Origin: Ferrovibrio sp.
GTDB lineage: Bacteria; Pseudomonadota; Alphaproteobacteria; Ferrovibrionales; Ferrovibrionaceae
NCBI RefSeq assembly: GCF_017994015.1
Contig: NZ_JAGOLP010000004.1
Span: 70,330 to 134,329, forward strand
DNA length: 64,000 nucleotides
Direction of reading: 5' to 3'
Part shown: piece by piece, positions 17,810 through 26,997 of the stretch
Position numbering within the stretch: position 1 is the first letter of the stretch
Layout of the letters: every line of letters starts with the position of its first letter
Notes under the pieces: generated by a model
Seen by the model: the letters and a program-made list of their open reading frames with translations, nothing else
What the model was told of the DNA's origin: nothing
Databases searched by the model: none
Translations under genes and position numbers: made by a program

Positions 17810-19308
17810 ACTGCAACTTCGCGCAAGGCAGCGCGGCAGGCATTGATATCCTCGCCCATCTCGCGGTCTTCCACCATGCAGGGCACACGGGCGCGGATGG
17901 CCGCGTAGAAGGGCCGCAGGGCCGGCGCCGGGGTCAGGCCGCGCAGATCATAGGCCTGTGCCGCCAGCAGGGCTTCAATCGCCACAATGGTTTCGGCGGT
18001 ATCCACGGCAAAGGCGGCGCGCTCGGCCGCCAGCGGCGACATCGGCACATGATCCTCGGTATTGGCGCAGGTCGGCACCGATTGCAGCGAGGCTGGCACG
18101 CTACGCATGCGCAATTCGGCCACCAGCGATGCCGCCGTGTATTGCGCGATCATGAAACCGGAATTCTCGCCTGGCCGCGCCTGATGGTGGATCAGGAAAG
18201 GTGGCAGGCCGGCGGAATTCTTCTCATCCACCAGGCGAGCAGCACGGCGCTCGGAAATCACCGCCAGCGAAGAAATTGAGGTGGCCAGCATGTCGAGCAT
18301 CTCGCCGGCGCGCTGGCCGTGGAAATTGCCGGAATTGGATGTGACAAAACCATCCACCAGGCCAAAGATCGGGTTGTCGTTAACCGCATTGATCTCGATT
18401 TCCAGCGTGGCGGCTGCATGCTCCACCGCATCGCGGCTGGCGCCCAGCACCTGCGGGATGCAGCGCAAGCTGAGGCCGTCGCGCAGCCGGCTTGGGCGCG
18501 ACGGCAGCACGGCCTGGCTGCCGGCGGTGTACTGGCGCAGGGCTTCCGAGGTGGCGATCTGGCCCGGATGCGGCTTAGCCAGGGCAACACGCTCGTCGAA
18601 GGCATCGGATACGCCGCCCAGCACTTCCAGGCTCATCGCCGCCACTGCCTCTGCCAAGCGCACCAGGCGCCGGGCATCATAAGCCGCCAGCACGCCGATG
18701 CCGGTGGTCTGCTCGGTGCCATTAATCAGGGCGATGCCGTCGCGGCCAGACACGGCCGGCGCAGGAATGCCCAGGCTGGCAAAGGCTTTGGCGCCGGGCA
18801 TCCAGTCACTGCCCGGCAATTTGGCGCGGCCGAAGCCGATCATCGGCAGCACCATATGCGCCAGCGGTGCCAGATCGCCACAGGCACCGACCGAGCCGCG
18901 GCGCGGCACATGCGGCACCAGGCCGCCATTCAGCATTGCCAGCAAGGCTTCCAGCGAGGCCATGCTGACGCCGGTCAGTCCGCTGGCCAGCACATTGGCG
19001 CGGATCAGCATCATGGCGCGGGTTTCGTCATCGCGCATCGGCGCGCCAATTCCTGCGGCATGGCTCTTGAGCAGGTTATGCTGCTGCGCCCGGTTGCCTT
19101 CGGGCGGCACCTTTTTGCCATCCAGCGCGCCAAAGCCGGTGGTGACGCCATAGATCGGCGTGCCATCGGCGATCATGTTTTGCAGCAGTGCATGGCAATC
19201 GGCCACACGTTGGCGCGCCGCGTCGCTCAGGCCCACGGTGACCGTGCCGCGCGCGGCTTGCGCCACGGCCTGAAGGGTAAGTGATTGGCCGTCGAGCAGC
19301 AGAGACAT
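17806..19308 (-). CDS. hutH: Histidine ammonia-lyase with Ala-Cys-Gly in place of Ala-Ser-Gly
   Basis: This 500-residue member of the aromatic amino-acid lyase family converts histidine to urocanate and ammonia. Visible family features are Tyr53 in YGVTTGFG, SHAAGIG with His83, the GSVGxxGDLAPLAH active-site segment, NDNPIF, and PTCANTEDHV near the C-terminus. The cofactor tripeptide reads Ala142-Cys143-Gly144 (codon TGT) rather than Ala-Ser-Gly, at the same residue number as Ser143 of the Pseudomonas enzyme. The MIO group can in principle form from Cys, so activity is plausible. It lies downstream of hutC and hutU on the same strand but is separated from them by a kinase-like gene and a small gene. 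A role in another amino-acid ammonia-lyase reaction cannot be excluded; the neighbours favour histidine. Confidence 0.85.
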   Translation of the reverse strand: MSLLLDGQSLTLQAVAQAARGTVTVGLSDAARQRVADCHALLQNMIADGTPIYGVTTGFGALDGKKVPPEGNRAQQHNLLKSHAAGIGAPMRDDETRAMMLIRANVLASGLTGVSMASLEALLAMLNGGLVPHVPRRGSVGACGDLAPLAHMVLPMIGFGRAKLPGSDWMPGAKAFASLGIPAPAVSGRDGIALINGTEQTTGIGVLAAYDARRLVRLAEAVAAMSLEVLGGVSDAFDERVALAKPHPGQIATSEALRQYTAGSQAVLPSRPSRLRDGLSLRCIPQVLGASRDAVEHAAATLEIEINAVNDNPIFGLVDGFVTSNSGNFHGQRAGEMLDMLATSISSLAVISERRAARLVDEKNSAGLPPFLIHHQARPGENSGFMIAQYTAASLVAELRMRSVPASLQSVPTCANTEDHVPMSPLAAERAAFAVDTAETIVAIEALLAAQAYDLRGLTPAPALRPFYAAIRARVPCMVEDREMGEDINACRAALREVAV

Positions 19309-19322
19309 GGTAAAGCCTGATG

Positions 19323-19559
19323 TTACTGGGAAGCGGATTTGCTGCGGTCTATAACGCGGATATTATGCCATTCTCCGGCCGCTTTCTGCTGCTGCAATTC
19401 AGCGGCAGAAATGTGTACCAGTTTGCCATCCCGAACAATAACGATGGCGGTGCCAGTCTCGATGGCTTTTTCCCTAGCGTTAATCGCCGCTCGGCGCATG
19501 GCTGCCTTGGCTAGCTGAAAAATCTCTTCTTTTTGAGTCATCGGTGTTTTGGTGGACAT
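19323..19559 (-). CDS. Small hypothetical protein paired with the zeta-like kinase
   Basis: This 78-residue, charged, mostly helical protein has a short beta-like stretch (TAIVIVRDGKLVHIS, about residues 36-50). The ATG at 19559 follows the zeta-like gene stop by 10 nt, so the two are probably co-transcribed and co-translated; the open frame continues upstream inside the kinase gene, but that part looks like shadow coding. I do not recognise a named domain. Position and size suit an antitoxin or accessory protein for the kinase. It ends 14 bp before the hutH start. Confidence 0.6.
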   Translation of the reverse strand: MSTKTPMTQKEEIFQLAKAAMRRAAINAREKAIETGTAIVIVRDGKLVHISAAELQQQKAAGEWHNIRVIDRSKSASQ

Positions 19560-19569
19560 CGCCGTGCGC

Positions 19570-20085
19570 TTATCCCTGTTCCAAGACGATTGGAATGTTG
19601 CCACTATTATCATACAGCACCCAGCCGGTTACCAGCGGCTTGTAAAGCTGGTGGAAATTCTGCAAACCGGCAGTGAAGCGGCGCCGGATGACCAATTCCG
19701 GTATATTATGCCCGCCCTGACTGACCCGGATTGCAACGCGGTTGATGGCCGCCTCTGCGCTCGGAAGTGAGAGAAAATAGAGAAAAACATTGTATCCGTC
19801 CCGTTTCCAGAACGGGATGTGCTTGCTGTAGCTGCGGCCCGCAAGGGTTGTCTCAAAGGCAAAGCTGCTGCCCTCATCAACTAGTCGGCCAATCCTTTCC
19901 AAAGTGGCACGGCCTGCATCCATTGCCACCGCCGCAACATTATCCGGCTGGATCGCGCGGGCAATTTCGTCGGCATTGACGAAGATCACTTCGGTCAAGA
20001 CATCCGGCAAGAAGTCCTTGGCAAAAGTGGTCTTCCCGGCGCCATTCGGGCCGGCGATGATGAAGATGCTTTTGTCTGGCGCCAT
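19570..20085 (-). CDS. Zeta-toxin-family P-loop kinase
   Basis: This 171-residue P-loop protein has Walker A GPNGAGKTT at about residues 12-20, the zeta-type VNADEIAR acidic motif, FETTLAGRSY, and an arginine-rich lid ending VIRRRF. Zeta/PezT kinases phosphorylate UDP-N-acetylamino sugars, but this short family is widespread and its substrate is often unknown. I use the ATG at 20085; a GTG at 20091 would add two residues. It follows hutU by 6 bp and precedes a small gene, so this two-gene cassette sits inside the hut operon between hutU and hutH. No epsilon-type antitoxin is recognisable upstream. Confidence 0.75.
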   Translation of the reverse strand: MAPDKSIFIIAGPNGAGKTTFAKDFLPDVLTEVIFVNADEIARAIQPDNVAAVAMDAGRATLERIGRLVDEGSSFAFETTLAGRSYSKHIPFWKRDGYNVFLYFLSLPSAEAAINRVAIRVSQGGHNIPELVIRRRFTAGLQNFHQLYKPLVTGWVLYDNSGNIPIVLEQG

Positions 20086-20091
20086 GGCCAC

Positions 20092-21768
20092 TCAGTCATC
20101 CAGAAAAGGCAGTTTAAGGCCCTGATCGCGGGCGCATTGGATGGCGTCGTCATAGCCGGCATCGGCATGGCGCATCACGCCGGTGGCGGGATCGTTCCAC
20201 AACACGCGCTCAAGCCGGCGTGCCGCTTCCGGTGTGCCATCGGCCACGATCACCACGCCGGCATGCTGCGAATAGCCGATGCCGACGCCGCCGCCATGAT
20301 GCAGTGATACCCAGGTGGCGCCGGAGGCGGTGTTGAGCAGGGCATTGAGCAGAGGCCAGTCGGAAACCGCGTCCGAGCCATCCTTCATGGCTTCGGTCTC
20401 GCGGTTCGGGCTGGCCACCGAGCCGCTATCAAGATGGTCGCGGCCGATCACGATCGGGGCTTTGACTTCGCCTTTCGCTACCATCTCATTGAAGGCAAGG
20501 CCGAGGCGATGGCGCTGGCCCAGGCCAACCCAGCAGATGCGCGCCGGCAGGCCCTGGAAGCTAATGCGCTCGCGCGCCATGTCGAGCCAGGTATGCAGAT
20601 GCGGATCGTCGGGGATCAACTCCTTCACCTTGGCATCGGTCTTGTAGATATCTTCCGGGTCACCCGAGAGCGCCACCCAGCGGAACGGGCCGATGCCCCG
20701 GCAGAAAAGCGGCCGGATATAGGCCGGCACAAAGCCTGGGAAATCGAAGGCTTCGGCAACGCCGACTTCCTTGGCCATCTGGCGGATATTGTTGCCGTAG
20801 TCGAAGGTGGGAATGCCCTGCGCCTTGAAAGCCAGCATGGCGCGCACATGGGCCGCCATCGATTGTTTGGCGGCACGCGCCACACTGTCCGGGTCGCTTT
20901 CCTTGGCCTGCTCCCATTGCGCCAGGCTCCAGCCGGCCGGCAGATAACCGTTCACCGGATCATGCGCGCTGGTCTGGTCGGTCACCGCATCGGGGCGGAT
21001 GCCGCGCTTCAGGATTTCCGGCAGTATTTCCGCTGCATTGCCGAGCAGGCCGATGGAAACCGCGCGGCCTTCGCGTTTTGCGGTTTCCAGCATCGCCAGG
21101 GCTTCGTCAAGGTCGCGGGCCTGCATGTCGAGATAGCGTGTGCGCAGCCGCATCTCGATACGCGAGGGTTGGCATTCGATGGCGAGGATCGAGGCCCCGG
21201 CCATGGTGGCGGCCAAAGCCTGGGCGCCGCCCATGCCGCCCAGGCCGGCGGTGAGAATCCAGCGGCCCTTGAGATTGCCGCCATAATGCTGGCGGCCCAT
21301 CTCAACAAAGGTTTCGTAGGTGCCCTGCACGATGCCCTGGCTGCCGATGTAAATCCACGAGCCGGCAGTCATCTGGCCATACATCATCAGGCCCATGCGG
21401 TCGAGTTCGTGAAACTTCTCCCAGGTGGCCCAGTTCGGCACCAGGTTGGAATTGGCAATCAGCACACGCGGCGCATCGGCATGGGTGCGGAACACACCGA
21501 CCGGCTTGCCAGATTGCACCAGCAGGGTTTCCTCCGGGCCGAGTTTTTTCAGCGCTGCCTCGATGCGGTCAAAACTGTCCCAATTGCGCGCGGCGCGGCC
21601 GATGCCGCCATACACCACCAATTCCTCGGGCCGCTCGGCCACATCGGGATCGAGATTGTTGCGCAGCATGCGATAGGCGGCTTCGATCTGCCAATTCTGC
21701 GTATGCAGCACATCGCCCTGCGGGGCGCGGATGACGCGGCTGTTGTCGCGGCGGCTGGGGATCGACAT
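20092..21768 (-). CDS. hutU: Urocanate hydratase
   Basis: This 558-residue protein matches urocanase over its whole usual length. It hydrates urocanate to 4-imidazolone-5-propionate, the second step of histidine degradation, using tightly bound NAD+. Visible features are the N-terminal [18 protein letters not shown] region, the nucleotide-binding [16 protein letters not shown], and the conserved [19 protein letters not shown] with YSQHAG near the C-terminus. It starts 9 nt after the hutC stop, so the two share a transcript. hutI, hutF and hutG are not in the window, so the later steps must be encoded elsewhere. Confidence 0.95.
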   Translation of the reverse strand: MSIPSRRDNSRVIRAPQGDVLHTQNWQIEAAYRMLRNNLDPDVAERPEELVVYGGIGRAARNWDSFDRIEAALKKLGPEETLLVQSGKPVGVFRTHADAPRVLIANSNLVPNWATWEKFHELDRMGLMMYGQMTAGSWIYIGSQGIVQGTYETFVEMGRQHYGGNLKGRWILTAGLGGMGGAQALAATMAGASILAIECQPSRIEMRLRTRYLDMQARDLDEALAMLETAKREGRAVSIGLLGNAAEILPEILKRGIRPDAVTDQTSAHDPVNGYLPAGWSLAQWEQAKESDPDSVARAAKQSMAAHVRAMLAFKAQGIPTFDYGNNIRQMAKEVGVAEAFDFPGFVPAYIRPLFCRGIGPFRWVALSGDPEDIYKTDAKVKELIPDDPHLHTWLDMARERISFQGLPARICWVGLGQRHRLGLAFNEMVAKGEVKAPIVIGRDHLDSGSVASPNRETEAMKDGSDAVSDWPLLNALLNTASGATWVSLHHGGGVGIGYSQHAGVVIVADGTPEAARRLERVLWNDPATGVMRHADAGYDDAIQCARDQGLKLPFLDD

Positions 21769-21777
21769 GGGCAGACC

Positions 21778-22524
21778 TCAGAGATTGGAGCGTTTGGCCG
21801 TGCCATCGGCACGATAGGCGAAACGGGTGGCGAAGCGGTGGCTGTGGCCGGGATAAAGCAGCACCGAGGCGCTTACCACCTGGCCGCCGGACCAGGTGCG
21901 GCGGCGCAGGCGCAGGCAGGGTTCATTCTCGGCCAGGCGCAGCAGGCGGCGGGCGCGGGCATCGGGCATGGCGGCTTCCACCACATGCTCCACTTCTGAA
22001 AGCGGCGCCACCTGGCTGAGATGTTCATTCGGGGTGATGCGGGTAAAATCCATCTTGAGATAATCCGGCGCCGTGGTCGGATTGACCCAGCGGTCTTCCA
22101 ACTGCATCGGCACTCCATCGGCGGCATGCACAATCAGTGAATGGAACACCTGGGCGCCGGCATTGAGGCCCAGATCGCGCGCTACATCGGCAGAAGCCTT
22201 TTCGGCACGCAGGAACTCCACCTTGGCGGTATGGCGCTGGCCGCGTTCGGCGATTTCATCGGCGATACTGCGCAATTCCACCAGATTGGCCAGCGGGCGT
22301 TTCTCTGCGACAAAAGTGCCGGTGCCCTGCACCCGCACCAGCAGGCCCTCATGGGTCAATTCGCGCAGCGCACGGTTCACCGTCATGCGGCTGACCTTGA
22401 GCGTTGTCACCAGCGCGCTTTCCGACGGCACCTGATCGCCCGGCTTGTAATCGCCATTCTCGATATGGCGAACGATGAATTCCTTGACGCGGCGATAACG
22501 CGGCGTCGGCCCGGTGGCGCTCAT
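21778..22524 (-). CDS. hutC: HutC, GntR-family repressor of histidine utilisation
   Basis: This 248-residue regulator has an N-terminal winged helix (about 10-75) with the GntR signatures YKPGDQVPSESALV and SRMTVNRALRELTHEGLLVRVQGTGTFV. A UTRA ligand-binding domain (about 95-240) includes FHSLIVHAADGVPMQLEDRWVNP. HutC responds to urocanate in characterised bacteria. It is the first gene of the hut cluster, and its promoter carries a TGTA-N2-TACA palindrome matching the known HutC operator type, so autoregulation of hutC-hutU and the genes downstream is likely. Confidence 0.92.
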   Translation of the reverse strand: MSATGPTPRYRRVKEFIVRHIENGDYKPGDQVPSESALVTTLKVSRMTVNRALRELTHEGLLVRVQGTGTFVAEKRPLANLVELRSIADEIAERGQRHTAKVEFLRAEKASADVARDLGLNAGAQVFHSLIVHAADGVPMQLEDRWVNPTTAPDYLKMDFTRITPNEHLSQVAPLSEVEHVVEAAMPDARARRLLRLAENEPCLRLRRRTWSGGQVVSASVLLYPGHSHRFATRFAYRADGTAKRSNL

Positions 22525-22556
22525 CCGACTCCCTATGGCTCAGGGCTGCTGCACCA

Positions 22557-22586
22557 AGTATAGGGGCTATTGTATATACAAGTCCA
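22557..22586 (-). promoter_or_regulatory. hut promoter with HutC operator
   Basis: A 12-bp perfect palindrome TTGTATATACAA (22570-22581) has the TGTA-N2-TACA form known for HutC. On the minus strand a -10 TATACT (22562-22557) and a -35-like TGGACT (22586-22581) stand 18 bp apart, placing the operator in the spacer, the classic position for a repressor. The hutC start is 33 bp further on. Confidence 0.75.
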
Positions 22587-22617
22587 GACCGCAGATAAGC
22601 CGGGCTTTATGCGGTCT
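22586..22617. other. Imperfect 32-bp hairpin between the amidase gene and the hut promoter
   Basis: AGACCGCA (22586-22593) pairs with TGCGGTCT (22610-22617), and the interior ATAAGCC/GGGCTTTAT pairs almost fully. It lies 10 bp after the amidase stop and next to the hut -35. It may end the upstream operon, but there is no U-run. Confidence 0.4.
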
Positions 22618-22626
22618 TCATGGCAT

Positions 22627-24021
22627 TCAGCCGGGCGGCTGCGGCCAGGGCCGCAAAGCGGGGCGCAGTCGCTCGTATAAAGCCGCCAGGCGCAGCACGC
22701 CCAGATCGTCGAAACGACGGCCAATGATCTGCAGCCCTATCGGCAAGCCATCGTCGTCATAACCGGCGCAGATCGAGGCCGCCGGCTGTTCCGACATGTT
22801 GAACGGCGCCGTGAAGCAGATATGGTCAAACGGCCGGTTCACATCATTGCCGGGCGCGGCTTCCTCGGCCTTGTAGGCAGTGATCGGCGAAGTTGGCGAC
22901 AGCACCAGATCGAAGGGCTGGCAGGCAGAGCAAGCGGCATCGCGCATCAGCATCACCTGATTCAGCCCGCGCATCGTCTGGGCGCCGGTGATGCTGGCGC
23001 CGGCGCGGCACCAATCGGCGATAAAATGCAGCAGCTTACCCTGCTGTTCCGGGCTCATCAGCTCAAAATCCGCCAGCGCGCGGGCCTGAAACACCGTGTT
23101 CAACCCCAGCACCATGGCTTCGGTGAGGAAGGGTTGCATCGGCACAATCTCGGCGCCATGGCGTTCAAACAACTTGGCTGCTGCCAGCACAGCGGCGCGC
23201 ACCGCCGGCTGCGGCGCGCTGCCATAGCCGATATCCAGCAGCAGGCCGATACGCAGGCCCTTGGCCTCGCCATCCAGGCTGCGCGCCCAGTCGCGGTCGT
23301 CATAGGGCAGCGCCATATAATCGCGCGGATCTGGCTTGGCCAGGTAGTTCAGCAGCAAGGCGGCATCCTGCACGCTGCGGGTCATCGGCCCGGTGACACG
23401 GCCAAGCCAGGGCGGATGCACCGGCACGCGGCCCAGCGAGGGCTTGTGCGCGAACACGCCGTTATAGGCAGCCGGCAGCCGCACCGAGCCGCCGATATCG
23501 GTGCCCAGCGCCAGCGGGCCATAACCGGCCGCCAAAGCCGCGCCAGCGCCTGACGAGGAGCCGGCGGAATTGCGTGTTGTGTTCCACGGGTTGCGCGTGA
23601 TGCCGTGCAGGCTGGAAACACCGGAAGCCAGCATGCCGAAATCCGGCATGGTGGTTTTGCCCAGTATCACACAGCCGGCCTCGCGCACCCGGGCGGCGGG
23701 TGGTGCATCGGCTGGCGCCGGGGTCATCGGAGAAGCGGCGGTGCCGATCGGCGTCGGCACGCCCTTGGTGGCAATATTCTCCTTGATGGTGATCGGCACG
23801 CCATCCAGCAGCGACAAAGGCTTGCCCTGCTGCCAGCGCTTCTCGGCCGCGCGCGCCTGGGCCAAGGCACCCTTGAAATCGGTGATATACATCGCATTGA
23901 TGCTGGGTTCCCAGGCTTCGATGCGGGCCAGCGCGGCCTTGGTGGCTTCCACCGGCGAAAGCCGTTTGGTGCGGAAGCCAAGCGACAATTCATGCGCGGT
24001 CAGGTCATGCAGATCGGTCAT
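22627..24021 (-). CDS. Amidase-signature-family amidohydrolase
   Basis: This 464-residue enzyme of the amidase signature family shows the Ser-cisSer-Lys triad: Lys in ITIKEN (about residue 79), SAGSSSGAGAALAAG (about 152-166), and GTDIGGSVRLPA with the acylated Ser. Such enzymes hydrolyse linear amides to an acid and ammonia; the substrate cannot be read from sequence. It is the last gene of a minus-strand series starting with a peptide-binding protein, 15 bp after the M20 deacylase gene, so it probably acts on imported peptide- or amide-like compounds in the cytoplasm. Confidence 0.88.
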   Translation of the reverse strand: MTDLHDLTAHELSLGFRTKRLSPVEATKAALARIEAWEPSINAMYITDFKGALAQARAAEKRWQQGKPLSLLDGVPITIKENIATKGVPTPIGTAASPMTPAPADAPPAARVREAGCVILGKTTMPDFGMLASGVSSLHGITRNPWNTTRNSAGSSSGAGAALAAGYGPLALGTDIGGSVRLPAAYNGVFAHKPSLGRVPVHPPWLGRVTGPMTRSVQDAALLLNYLAKPDPRDYMALPYDDRDWARSLDGEAKGLRIGLLLDIGYGSAPQPAVRAAVLAAAKLFERHGAEIVPMQPFLTEAMVLGLNTVFQARALADFELMSPEQQGKLLHFIADWCRAGASITGAQTMRGLNQVMLMRDAACSACQPFDLVLSPTSPITAYKAEEAAPGNDVNRPFDHICFTAPFNMSEQPAASICAGYDDDGLPIGLQIIGRRFDDLGVLRLAALYERLRPALRPWPQPPG

Positions 24022-24036
24022 TGCCGCTTCTCCCGT

Positions 24037-25323
24037 TCAAGCATCCAGGCGATTGACGCCGCACCAGCGCGTCATGAACAGCGCCAGCACATTGGCCACC
24101 TGCATCATACTGTCAATGGAAACCCATTCGTCGATGCCATGGATGCTGCTGGCCAGCGGACCATAGCAGGTTGCCGGGGTTTCGCCGTAAAGATTGAAGA
24201 ACCGCGCATCGGTTGTGCCGGTGAAGGCGGTATAGGCCGCCTGTTCGCCGGTCACCGCCTGATGGCAATCGCTCAGCGTGGTGATGACCGGCAGGTTCAT
24301 GTCCAGCTCAAAGCCCTCGGCCTGGAAGCCTTCGTAAATCACCCGGTATTGCAGCGCATTGCTCATCGGATGGCGGCGATAGGCATCGGCCAGCAAAGCT
24401 TCCACTTCCTGGCGCACATCTTCCGGCTTGCGGCCGGGATAGAAGCCCAGGCGGATATCGGCGCGGGCCGATGTCGGCACGGATGAAGCCCATTCGCCGC
24501 CCTTGATTTTGCCCAGGTTGAAATTCACCGGATGCTCATGGCCGTGATAGCAATGATGCCGCGCCTCGGCGGCATTCCACTTTGCTTCCAGCTTTTTCAG
24601 TTCGCCGAACATGTAGCTGGCGAAATCAATGGCGCCAACGCCAGTATGCGCCACCGAGGCATGCACCGGCTTGCCGGAAATTTCCAGCGCCAGCCACATC
24701 ACGCCCATCTGCGCCCGCATGATGCCGGGCAGCGGCTCGGGAATGATGGCGGCATCGGCGCGATAACCTTGCAGCAGGCAGGCCAGCGCGCCATTGCCGG
24801 TGCATTCCTCTTCCACAACCGATTGCAGGATCACCTTGGCGGCGGGTTCCAGCCCCATGTGCTGCAAGGCCTTCAGCGCCATGGTATAGGCCACGATGCC
24901 GGCCTTCATGTCGCCGGCGCCACGGCCATAAAGTTTGTCGCCATCGATCCAAGGGGTGAAGGGCGGCTTGGTCCACAGGCTTTCGGCGCCCACCGGCACC
25001 ACATCGATATGACCATTGAAGATCACCGAACGGCCGCGCGTGGCGCCCTTCGGCTCATGCAGGCCAACGATATTATGCCGGCCGTCATAGGAAACGATGG
25101 AAGGCGAATAGCCTGGATGTTGTTTCAGCTTGGCTTCGTCGATGGCGAATTCGTCAACCCGCAGGCCCATTGCCTCGAACACATCGCGCATCCGCGCCTG
25201 GGCCGAGGCTTCCTGGCCGAGCAGCGAAGGATGCCGCACCAGATCGCACAGCAACGCCACGGCTTCGTCACGCAACGCCGCCACCGATGCCTCGATGGCG
25301 GCCTGGTTCACATCCTCAAGCAT
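24037..25323 (-). CDS. M20-family zinc deacylase/peptidase (ArgE/DapE type)
   Basis: This 428-residue M20 metallopeptidase has the two-zinc signatures in order: FNGHIDVVP (about 103-111), YGRGAGDMKAG (about 132-142) with the bridging Asp, VVEEECTGNGA with the catalytic Glu pair, a dimerisation domain in the middle, and CYGPLASSIHGIDEWV near the end with the last His ligand. The family removes acyl groups or splits dipeptides. Its place between the oligopeptide ABC transporter genes and an amidase suggests it processes what the transporter brings in. The exact substrate is unknown. Confidence 0.9.
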   Translation of the reverse strand: MLEDVNQAAIEASVAALRDEAVALLCDLVRHPSLLGQEASAQARMRDVFEAMGLRVDEFAIDEAKLKQHPGYSPSIVSYDGRHNIVGLHEPKGATRGRSVIFNGHIDVVPVGAESLWTKPPFTPWIDGDKLYGRGAGDMKAGIVAYTMALKALQHMGLEPAAKVILQSVVEEECTGNGALACLLQGYRADAAIIPEPLPGIMRAQMGVMWLALEISGKPVHASVAHTGVGAIDFASYMFGELKKLEAKWNAAEARHHCYHGHEHPVNFNLGKIKGGEWASSVPTSARADIRLGFYPGRKPEDVRQEVEALLADAYRRHPMSNALQYRVIYEGFQAEGFELDMNLPVITTLSDCHQAVTGEQAAYTAFTGTTDARFFNLYGETPATCYGPLASSIHGIDEWVSIDSMMQVANVLALFMTRWCGVNRLDA

Positions 25324-25365
25324 GTATCCTCCAGCGCCGGCCTTATGATGGCGGCTGGTAGCATC

Positions 25366-26997
25366 TTATTCGGCGGCGTGGCCGGCTTCCAGCCAGTCGC
25401 GCCCTGGCAGGGCGGCAAAAAGCTGGCGCGTATATTCATGCTGCGGCGCGGCAAACAAGGTGGCGGTATCAGCCAGTTCCACGATCTTGCCGCGCTGCAT
25501 CACTGCGATACGGTCGCATAGCCGGGCGGCGACGCGCAGGTCATGGGTGATGAACAGGATGGCAAGCTGGAAACGGTCGCGGATCGATTCCAGCAATTCC
25601 AGCACCTGGGCCTGCACGGATACGTCAAGCGCCGAGACGGCTTCATCCGCAACCAGGATTTCCGGTTCCATCGCCAGGGCGCGGGCAATGCACAGGCGTT
25701 GGCGCTGGCCGCCCGAAAATTGATGCGGAAAACGCTCAAGCGCATCGCCATCCAGGCCGACCAGGCGCAGCAATTCGCGGGCATTTTCCAACGCCTTGGC
25801 GCGGCTCATGCCGTAATTCAGCGGCCCTTCGATGATCGAATCGCCTACCGTGCGGCGCGGATTGAGCGACCGATACGGATCCTGGAAAATTACCTGGATG
25901 CGGCGGCGATAGGGTCTGAGCGCGCCTTCCGACAGGTTGGCGATATCGGCATCTTCCAGCATCACGCGGCCGCCGCTGGGGCGGATCAGGCGGGCGATGC
26001 AACGCGCGGCAGTGGATTTGCCCGAGCCGCTTTCGCCGACAATGCCCAGGGTCTGGCCGCGATACAGCGCCAGGTCAATGCCATCCACGGCATGCACCTG
26101 GCGGGTCGATTTGAACAGTCCGCCATCGCTGTAGGTCTTGTCCAGCTTGCTGGCGCTCAGCACCGGCTGGCCACTGAGCGGGCTTGCGGCGCGCGGTGTC
26201 AGGCGCGGCACGGCATCGATCAGCATCTTGGTATAGTCATGTTGCGGCTGGTGCAGCACCTGGGCAGTGGCGCCCTGTTCCACCACTTCGCCATAACGCA
26301 TCACCACCACGCGGTCGGCGATATCCGCCACCACGCCGAAATCATGGGTGATGAACAACACGCCGGTGCCACGTTTCTGCTGCAATTCGCGCAGTAATGA
26401 CAGAATCTGCGCCTGTGTGGTCACATCCAGCGCCGTCGTCGGCTCGTCGGCGATCAGCAAGGCCGGCTCAAGCGCCAGGGCCATGGCAATCATCACACGC
26501 TGGCGCTGGCCGCCGGAAAGCTGGTGTGGGTAGGCTTTTGCCAGCCGTTCCGGATCAGGCAGATGCACATCGGCGAAAAGCTGCTGCACGCGCTCCTCGA
26601 TGCTGACTCCCTTGCCCTTCCAGCCATGGGCGCGCAGCATTTCCGCCACCTGTTCGCCCACCCGATGCACCGGATTAAGCGCGGTCATCGGTTCCTGGAA
26701 GATCATTGCCATGCGGTTGCCGCGCAATTGCTGCAAGCGGCTTTTGCTGGCGGCGCGCAAATCCTCGCCTTCCAGCAGAATCTGGCCGCCGACAATCGGC
26801 AGCGCGCCCAGGCCCATCACGGAAAAGGCGGTGACCGATTTGCCCGAGCCGCTTTCGCCCACCAGGCAGACAATCTCGCCTGGCGGCACATCGAAGCTGA
26901 TGCCGTTGACGGCATGGGCGCGGTCACCGCCTTTGGGCAGGGCCACGCGCAGGTCGCGCACGCTGAGTACTGGCTTTTGCATGGCGGCTTCGCTCAT
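25366..26997 (-). CDS. Fused dipeptide/oligopeptide ABC transporter ATPase (DppD-DppF type)
   Basis: This 543-residue protein holds two ABC ATPase domains in one chain. Domain 1 (about 8-255) has Walker [10 protein letters not shown], signature LSGGQRQR and Walker B LLIADEP. Domain 2 (about 275-530) has [17 protein letters not shown] and ILVADEA with Ala in place of the usual Pro. This is the GsiA/DppDF-like arrangement for peptide or glutathione importers. Its ATG overlaps the dppC-like stop codon by 4 bp (26994-26997), so it is translationally coupled to the permeases. Confidence 0.93.
   Translation of the reverse strand: MSEAAMQKPVLSVRDLRVALPKGGDRAHAVNGISFDVPPGEIVCLVGESGSGKSVTAFSVMGLGALPIVGGQILLEGEDLRAASKSRLQQLRGNRMAMIFQEPMTALNPVHRVGEQVAEMLRAHGWKGKGVSIEERVQQLFADVHLPDPERLAKAYPHQLSGGQRQRVMIAMALALEPALLIADEPTTALDVTTQAQILSLLRELQQKRGTGVLFITHDFGVVADIADRVVVMRYGEVVEQGATAQVLHQPQHDYTKMLIDAVPRLTPRAASPLSGQPVLSASKLDKTYSDGGLFKSTRQVHAVDGIDLALYRGQTLGIVGESGSGKSTAARCIARLIRPSGGRVMLEDADIANLSEGALRPYRRRIQVIFQDPYRSLNPRRTVGDSIIEGPLNYGMSRAKALENARELLRLVGLDGDALERFPHQFSGGQRQRLCIARALAMEPEILVADEAVSALDVSVQAQVLELLESIRDRFQLAILFITHDLRVAARLCDRIAVMQRGKIVELADTATLFAAPQHEYTRQLFAALPGRDWLEAGHAAE

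Noticed and set aside
19323..20085. A classical epsilon-zeta toxin-antitoxin module
   Set aside because: The kinase motif fits, but the small gene is downstream and shows no epsilon resemblance; only a zeta-family kinase with an unknown partner is supported.
17806..22524. A complete histidine-degradation operon
   Set aside because: Only hutH, hutU and hutC are present; hutI, hutF and hutG are not seen in the window.
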